This document shows, piece after piece, positions 59,864 to 64,000 of a DNA stretch of 64,000 nucleotides. Made by a program: the position numbers and the translations under genes. The stretch's first letter is position 1; the number at the start of each line of letters is the position of its first letter. The DNA is from Labrys wisconsinensis (GTDB lineage Bacteria > Pseudomonadota > Alphaproteobacteria > Rhizobiales > Labraceae), in contig NZ_JAUSVX010000006.1 of the NCBI RefSeq assembly GCF_030814995.1, forward strand, positions 186,001 through 250,000, read 5' to 3'. Below the pieces are notes generated by a model. The model did no database searches. It was not told the origin of the DNA and saw nothing but the letters and a program-made list of their open reading frames with translations.

Positions 59864-60586
59864 GAACAGGCTGCCCTGGCCGTCATCGGCCTTGCGGCTC
59901 TTCTCCGGCGGCAGCGGGGCGGCCTCGACCCGCTGCTGCAGCGACGGATCGTCGTTCGCCACGCTGTTGACGCCGGTGCCGACCGGTATCAGCTCGAGCG
60001 CCGCCTCGGCGGGCGGCCTCAGCATGGCTTCCGCTTCGTCCAGGGGCAGCGCCGGGTCGAGCCAGCGGGCGACGGCCTCCTGCGACAGCAGCATCACCGG
60101 GCTGCGCTCGTGCACGGCGGCGAGCGTGCCGTTGGCATGGGTGGTCATGATGGCCACGGTGTCGATCTCGCTGCCGTCGGGGCTCGACCAGGTCTCGTGG
60201 ATCGCCGCGAAGGCGAACACGGCCCGGTCCGGCCGGCGGATCAGGAAGGGCCGCTTTACCCGGCCCGCGGCCTGCCACTCGTAGAAGCCGTCGGCGGGCA
60301 TCAGGCAGCGCCGGCGCAGGAAGGCGGCGCGGAAGGAAGCCTTCTCCCGCGCGGTCTCCGAGCGGACATTGATGACGAGCGGATACTCCTTCGGGTCCTT
60401 GACGAAGCCGGGGATGAAGCCCCAGCGCATCAGGACGAAGCGCCGCTCGCCCTGGTCCAGCGTCACCACGGCGACGGGCTGGGTCGGGGCGATGTTGTAG
60501 CGTGGCGGGAAGTTCGGCTGGTCGCGATAGGCGAACCAGGCGCGCACATGCTCGGGGGTCTGCGTCAGGGCGAAGCGGCCGCACAT
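59861..60586 (-). CDS. SRAP-domain protein (HMCES/YedK family), abasic-site shield
   Basis: A 241-residue SRAP protein. The catalytic Cys2 (MCGRFAL), the Asn and Pro of RYNIAPTQP, the Glu in ADGFYEW and the His in HERSPVML are all present. YedK/HMCES crosslinks to abasic sites in single-stranded DNA through Cys2 and protects them. The start codon must be the ATG that makes Cys residue 2, so 60586 is firm. Its stop codon lies inside the repeat element. Confidence 0.95.
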   Translation of the reverse strand: MCGRFALTQTPEHVRAWFAYRDQPNFPPRYNIAPTQPVAVVTLDQGERRFVLMRWGFIPGFVKDPKEYPLVINVRSETAREKASFRAAFLRRRCLMPADGFYEWQAAGRVKRPFLIRRPDRAVFAFAAIHETWSSPDGSEIDTVAIMTTHANGTLAAVHERSPVMLLSQEAVARWLDPALPLDEAEAMLRPPAEAALELIPVGTGVNSVANDDPSLQQRVEAAPLPPEKSRKADDGQGSLF

Positions 60587-60706
60587 GCCCTGCTTAGACA
60601 GTCGCCGGGCCGGTCGCGTCAAGACCGGCGCGCGAGGCGCCTTAACCCCGCGGCAAGGGGCCGCCGCTAGGCTCGGGGAAACGGGGCGTCCTGACGAGGG
60701 GCCGGA

Positions 60707-61225
60707 GTGGCGGACTGTCTGTTCGAGGCGAGCGGCGCGACGGAGGGCGGGCGAATCCCGTCGGCGCGGGAGCTCGCCGCCGCCAACATCAATCCGGCGA
60801 CCGGGCTCGCCACCGATTACCTCAACCATTTCAACGAGATCACCATGCTGATCGGCCTCGTCGCCGACATGCCGGAGATGATCGACGAGGTCAGGCAATG
60901 GCGGCCCGCCGGCTATGAGCAGCATTTCGAGCGCTCCGGCTTCACCGGCCGGGCGCTCGCCATCGCCGCCTACCGGACGGCGCGCCCGGCCGTCCGCCGC
61001 GCCTTCGAGGAGGCGATCGCCGCCTTCGACCGGGCGATCCTCGCCCTGATCGCGCGGCTCGAGGCCGCCGCTCCCGAGCGCTATGGCGAGATCGCCGGGG
61101 AGGCGGAGACCGTGCTGCCTCCTCTGATGGCGCGCGCCTCGGGCATCATCCACGGCGTCGAGGTCGACACCGAGATCCTCGCCGCCGACACCGGCCAGGC
61201 GGCCGTGGACGTGCTGTTCGCCTGA
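60707..61225 (+). CDS. Conserved protein of unknown function, helical
   Basis: A 172-residue protein, predicted mostly helical from its pattern of hydrophobic heptads (for example AIAAFDRAILALIARLEAAA). There is no signal peptide, membrane segment or cofactor motif. The start is GTG at 60707 with GAGGGG upstream. It is divergent from the SRAP gene with a 120-nt shared promoter region and convergent with ccdA. I do not recognise the family. Confidence 0.75.
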   Translation: MADCLFEASGATEGGRIPSARELAAANINPATGLATDYLNHFNEITMLIGLVADMPEMIDEVRQWRPAGYEQHFERSGFTGRALAIAAYRTARPAVRRAFEEAIAAFDRAILALIARLEAAAPERYGEIAGEAETVLPPLMARASGIIHGVEVDTEILAADTGQAAVDVLFA

Positions 61226-61241
61226 CCAAGGACGCCCGCGC

Positions 61242-61961
61242 TCAGAACCGCGTGGTGAGCGTGGTCAGCCAGTCCGGCGAGGCGGCGACCAGCCAGGCCT
61301 CGAGGCGCCGGTCGAGGCCGACGATCACCGCGCCGCCCATCGCCACCAGCGTGAGGCCGAACAGGCCGCGCAGGCCCGCGCCCGGCCCGGCGAGGCGGCC
61401 GCGCCAGCGCATCAGGGCGCGCCGCGACAGCGAGCCGAGCAGCATGAGGGGGGCGGCCGCGCCCAGGCCGAACAGCGCCATGGTCAGGGCGACCTCGGCC
61501 AGGTCCTGCCCGCGGGCGGCGAGGACGGACGCCGCGCCCAGGGTCGGGCCGACGCAGGGGCTCCACACGATGCCGAGCAGCAGGCCGACCATGAGCTGGC
61601 CGAGCCAGCCTTGCCGCGGCCAGCGGACGAGATGCTCCTGCGCCCAGTTGCCGAGCGGCCCGCCCGCGGCGGCGAGCCCGGCCTGCAGGGGCGGGGCCAG
61701 CAGCACCAGGCCGAACCCGGCCATCGCCGCGGCGGCCAGCATGCGCAGCGGTCCCTCCTCGATGCCGACGGCATAGCCGATGGTGGCCGCGAAGAGGCCG
61801 ATGCCGACGAAGGAGAGGGCGAGGCCGCAGGCGAGCGCCGCCGGGCCGAGCCGGTGCTCCTCCGCGGCCGTGCCCAGCACGATCGGTAGCAGCGGCAGCA
61901 CGCAGGGCGAGAGCGTCGACAGCACGCCCGCCAGCAGCGCCAGGCCGGGGCCGGTGCGCAT
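61242..61961 (-). CDS. CcdA/DsbD-like membrane protein
   Basis: A 239-residue, six-helix membrane protein of the CcdA family. The paired redox cysteines are in LSPCVLPLLP (helix 1) and WSPCVGPTLG (helix 4), the normal CcdA arrangement. It carries electrons from cytoplasmic thioredoxin to periplasmic thiol proteins. It follows a thioredoxin-like gene by 3 nt on the same strand, so the pair probably forms one relay. Confidence 0.9.
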   Translation of the reverse strand: MRTGPGLALLAGVLSTLSPCVLPLLPIVLGTAAEEHRLGPAALACGLALSFVGIGLFAATIGYAVGIEEGPLRMLAAAAMAGFGLVLLAPPLQAGLAAAGGPLGNWAQEHLVRWPRQGWLGQLMVGLLLGIVWSPCVGPTLGAASVLAARGQDLAEVALTMALFGLGAAAPLMLLGSLSRRALMRWRGRLAGPGAGLRGLFGLTLVAMGGAVIVGLDRRLEAWLVAASPDWLTTLTTRF

Positions 61962-61964
61962 GGA

Positions 61965-62351
61965 TCAGGTCAGCCGGCCGAGCAGGCTGCCGATCGAGCC
62001 GGCATCGGTGTCGCCGACGGAGCGGCCGAGCTCGGTGTCGCCGCGGAACACGATCAGGGTGCTCTGCATGCGGGCGCCCAGGGCGCGCACGGCCTCCTTC
62101 TGGCTGTCGAAGTCGACCTCGAACACCTGAAGATCGCGAAACTGCGGCGCGGCCGTCAGGCGGGCCAGGATCGGCTTCTGGGCCCGGCAGGTCGGGCACC
62201 ACGGCGCGGTGATCTCGACCAGGATCGGCCGGCCGGCCTTGCGTGCAGCCGCGAAGGCCTCGGGCGTATAGGCATGGTGCTCGGCGGCGGCGGCGAGGGC
62301 TGGCAGCACGGCGGCGATGCCGGCGAGGAGAAGGGCACGTCTGTCGAGCAT
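61965..62351 (-). CDS. Secreted thioredoxin-fold protein, WCPTC active site
   Basis: A 128-residue thioredoxin-fold protein with a signal peptide (about 1-22, ending LAAAAEHH). The active site is WCPTC (about residues 51-55), and the expected cis-Pro region is replaced by STLIVF, with Thr where thioredoxin has Pro; that residue is unusual and worth checking. It would act in the periplasm as partner of the CcdA-like protein. Its upstream region carries repeat copy B. Confidence 0.85.
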   Translation of the reverse strand: MLDRRALLLAGIAAVLPALAAAAEHHAYTPEAFAAARKAGRPILVEITAPWCPTCRAQKPILARLTAAPQFRDLQVFEVDFDSQKEAVRALGARMQSTLIVFRGDTELGRSVGDTDAGSIGSLLGRLT

Positions 62352-62442
62352 GGGCGCCTCCCGAGGCGGGCCGTTGCGGCCGGCCCGCCTCGGGATCAGT
62401 CTGCCACGGCGGGCGCCGCCGCGCTGTCACGGTCCCGTGACC

Positions 62443-62552
62443 TCCAGAGCAAAGCACGTTTGGGCGGAAACGCTGCTTTGCTCTCGGTCTTTGTTTCGAC
62501 GCGTCCTTGCGATTCTTGGCGATTCCGCCAAATCGCAAAACGCTCCGGAGCG
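62443..62552 (-). repeat. Double-hairpin dispersed repeat, copy B (inverted)
   Basis: Read on the reverse strand it matches copy A (59761-59863). Hairpin 2: AGAGCAAAGCA/TGCTTTGCTCT (62446-62456/62474-62484). Hairpin 1: TTGCGAT/ATCGCAA (62507-62513/62532-62538) with TTGGCG/CGCCAA inside. Base changes between copies mostly keep the stems. It lies between the divergent thioredoxin and AraC genes; the rest of that 268-nt gap shows no gene. Confidence 0.8.
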
Positions 62553-62619
62553 CAATCGCGGTCAAGCGGGCGGGCGGCGCGGCGGCAATCCTGAAAGCGC
62601 TTCATGGGAGACGCCGGGC

Positions 62620-63453
62620 ATGAATCCTTCGCAGAAGGCCCTCTGGTACATCGAGAGCCATCTCGACGGCGCCCTGAGCCTCGACGACATCGCGGCGATC
62701 GGCGGCGTCTCGCGCTATCACATGGTCCGCGCCTTCGCGGCCGCCACCGGCCTGTCGGTGATGCGCTATGTCCGCGCGCGCCGCCTCAGCCGGGCAGCCA
62801 AGGCGCTGAGCGAGGGAGCGCCCGACATCCTCGCGGTCGCGCTCGACGCCGGCTACGGCTCCCATGAAGCCTTCACCCGCGCCTTCCGCGAGCAGTTCGG
62901 GCTGACCCCCGATGCTGCCCGCGACCGGGGGCGCATCGCCCAACTCCCCCTCGTGGAGGCTCTCAGAATGGACACGACCCTTGCCGGCGAGCTCGGCTCG
63001 CCCCGCTTCGAGACCCACCGGCCGCTGCTCGTCGCCGGCCTGTCCGAACGCTATCACTGCGAGCGCACCGCCGGCATTCCCGGCCAGTGGCAGCGCCTGC
63101 AGCCGCATTTCGGCGCCATCCCCGGAGAGGTGCCGGGCGTCGCCTACGGCGTGTGCTGCAACGCCGACGATGCCGGCAATTTCGACTATCTCTGCGGCGT
63201 CGAGGTCGCCGACTTCTCGGAGCTGCCGGCGGATTTCGCCCGCCTGCGCATCGCCGGCGCCCGCTATGCCGTGTTCACCCATCGCGACCATGTCTCGACC
63301 ATCCAGCGCACGGTGGCGACGATCTGGAACCATTGGCTGCCGGGCTCGGGGCGTCGGGCGGCCGACGGCCCGACCTTCGAGCGCTACGACGCCGCGTTCG
63401 ATCCGCGCACCGGCCATGGCGGGTTCGAGATCTGGATCCCGATCGAGGCGTGA
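62620..63453 (+). CDS. AraC-family regulator with GyrI-like effector domain
   Basis: A 277-residue regulator: an N-terminal AraC double helix-turn-helix (about 5-105; SLDDIAAIGGVSRYHMVRAFAAATG and GYGSHEAFTRAFREQFGLTP) joined to a C-terminal GyrI/Rob-type small-molecule domain (about 120-277, ending GGFEIWIPIEA). This is the Rob/MarA-like order that answers hydrophobic or cationic compounds. The ATG at 62620 has GGGAG 9 nt upstream. Its targets are unknown. Confidence 0.9.
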   Translation: MNPSQKALWYIESHLDGALSLDDIAAIGGVSRYHMVRAFAAATGLSVMRYVRARRLSRAAKALSEGAPDILAVALDAGYGSHEAFTRAFREQFGLTPDAARDRGRIAQLPLVEALRMDTTLAGELGSPRFETHRPLLVAGLSERYHCERTAGIPGQWQRLQPHFGAIPGEVPGVAYGVCCNADDAGNFDYLCGVEVADFSELPADFARLRIAGARYAVFTHRDHVSTIQRTVATIWNHWLPGSGRRAADGPTFERYDAAFDPRTGHGGFEIWIPIEA

Positions 63454-63494
63454 CGGCCCTTCGCGCCCGGCCCCGTCTGCGCTAGCCTGCCGGG

Positions 63495-63941
63495 ATGTCG
63501 TCGCGCGCCTATCCCGATCGCCCCCTGCTCGCCGCCAGCGCCGCGGTCTTCCGCGACGGGCGGGTGCTGCTGGCCGCGCGCGGGCGCGATCCGGGGCGCG
63601 GCGTCTTCACCCTGCCGGGCGGCCTGGTCGAACCGGGGGAGACCCTGGCGCAGGCGGCGCAGCGCGAGGTCCTGGAGGAGACCGGGCTCTCGGTCGAGAT
63701 CGTCGGCTTCGCCGGCCATCGCGAGGTGATCGAGCGCGATGCCGACGGCCGCGTCGCCCGCCATTTCGTCGTCTGCGCCTTCGCGGCGCGCTGGCAGGAG
63801 GGCGAGCCGGTGCCGAGCGAAGAGGCGCCGGCCTTCCGCTGGGCCGATCCGGCGACGCTCGACCACCTGCCGGTGACCGAGGGGCTGCAGCCGATCATCG
63901 CCGAGGCCCGGGCGCTGATCGGCCAGGCTGAGACTGCCTGA
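63495..63941 (+). CDS. NUDIX hydrolase, ADP-ribose/nucleotide diphosphatase-like
   Basis: A 148-residue NUDIX enzyme. The box GGLVEPGETLAQAAQREVLEETGL (about 42-65) holds the full GX5EX7REUXEEXGU pattern with metal-binding glutamates. It hydrolyses a nucleoside diphosphate linked to another moiety; the substrate is not predictable, though the RADP-type subset is common next to regulators. The remaining 59 nt to the window edge show no feature. Confidence 0.9.
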   Translation: MSSRAYPDRPLLAASAAVFRDGRVLLAARGRDPGRGVFTLPGGLVEPGETLAQAAQREVLEETGLSVEIVGFAGHREVIERDADGRVARHFVVCAFAARWQEGEPVPSEEAPAFRWADPATLDHLPVTEGLQPIIAEARALIGQAETA

Positions 63942-64000
63942 GCCGGATCGCCTTCACCACCCCGGAGGGTTCGGCTTGCGGGGGGCGGCGGCCTCGCGCA

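Noticed and set aside
1..64000. CRISPR arrays, tRNA or rRNA genes, transposases, prophage genes
   Set aside because: I looked for regularly spaced repeats, cloverleaf-like sequences, IS-type open frames and phage structural motifs and saw none that hold up.

Overview
This window is a GC-rich (roughly two-thirds G+C) chromosomal segment of an alphaproteobacterium, most likely of the order Hyphomicrobiales (Rhizobiales). The main evidence is an almost complete hopanoid (hpn) locus with the alphaproteobacterial gene set, MocR and spermidine-type ABC transporter modules typical of soil rhizobia-like bacteria, and many ATGA-coupled operons. I cannot name the genus with confidence. No rRNA, tRNA, CRISPR array, IS element or prophage was recognised.

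Layout. 1-3.4 kb: an MDR-family oxidoreductase, an exported alpha/beta hydrolase and a divergent GlxA-type AraC regulator, with a long inverted repeat between the first two. 3.4-10.8 kb: a histidine kinase and two OmpR-type response regulators (one divergent) followed by an RND efflux pair; two near-identical 14-bp palindromes mark the regulator and pump promoters. 10.8-12.0 kb: a GSU2403-like nucleotidyltransferase-fold gene behind two tandem perfect palindromes and a fragment that may be a broken relative. 12.1-14.4 kb: an MFS exporter divergent from a LysR regulator. 14.4-17.9 kb: a FadR-type GntR regulator, a perfect 30-bp palindrome, then an IlvD/Edd sugar-acid dehydratase and an RraA-like aldolase. 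17.9-23.8 kb: an L,D-transpeptidase, a second two-component pair, and an envelope-lipid group (phospholipid-methyltransferase-like, DedA, patatin-like lipoprotein).

23.9-34.1 kb looks like one catabolic unit: YgfZ, RidA, a four-gene polyamine-type ABC transporter, a divergent MocR regulator, a D-amino-acid-dehydrogenase-like flavoprotein and a dihydroorotase-like amidohydrolase. An 8-bp motif occurs as an inverted pair over the transporter promoter and once at the MocR start codon.

34.2-56.9 kb is the hopanoid region. xseB and dxs lead into hpnL-I-J-K, then a small PIN/RHH toxin-antitoxin pair, hpnN (reverse), ispH-hpnH (forward), and the reverse operon hpnA-B-C-D-E-shc(hpnF)-hpnG, then tlyA and an RlmD/TrmA-type methylase. 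Together these cover MEP-pathway entry (dxs, ispH), squalene synthesis (hpnD, C, E), cyclisation (shc), side-chain building (hpnH, G), head-group modification (hpnI, K, J) and transport (hpnN). No hpnP (2-methylation) or hpnO (aminotriol) gene is in the window.

56.9-64 kb: two small paralogous proteins of unknown function, a GlcD/D2HGDH-type FAD dehydrogenase with a GNAT acetyltransferase, an SRAP/HMCES protein, an unknown 172-residue protein, a CcdA-thioredoxin pair, an AraC-GyrI regulator and a NUDIX hydrolase. Two oppositely oriented copies of a ~105-bp double-hairpin repeat bracket the SRAP-to-thioredoxin segment.
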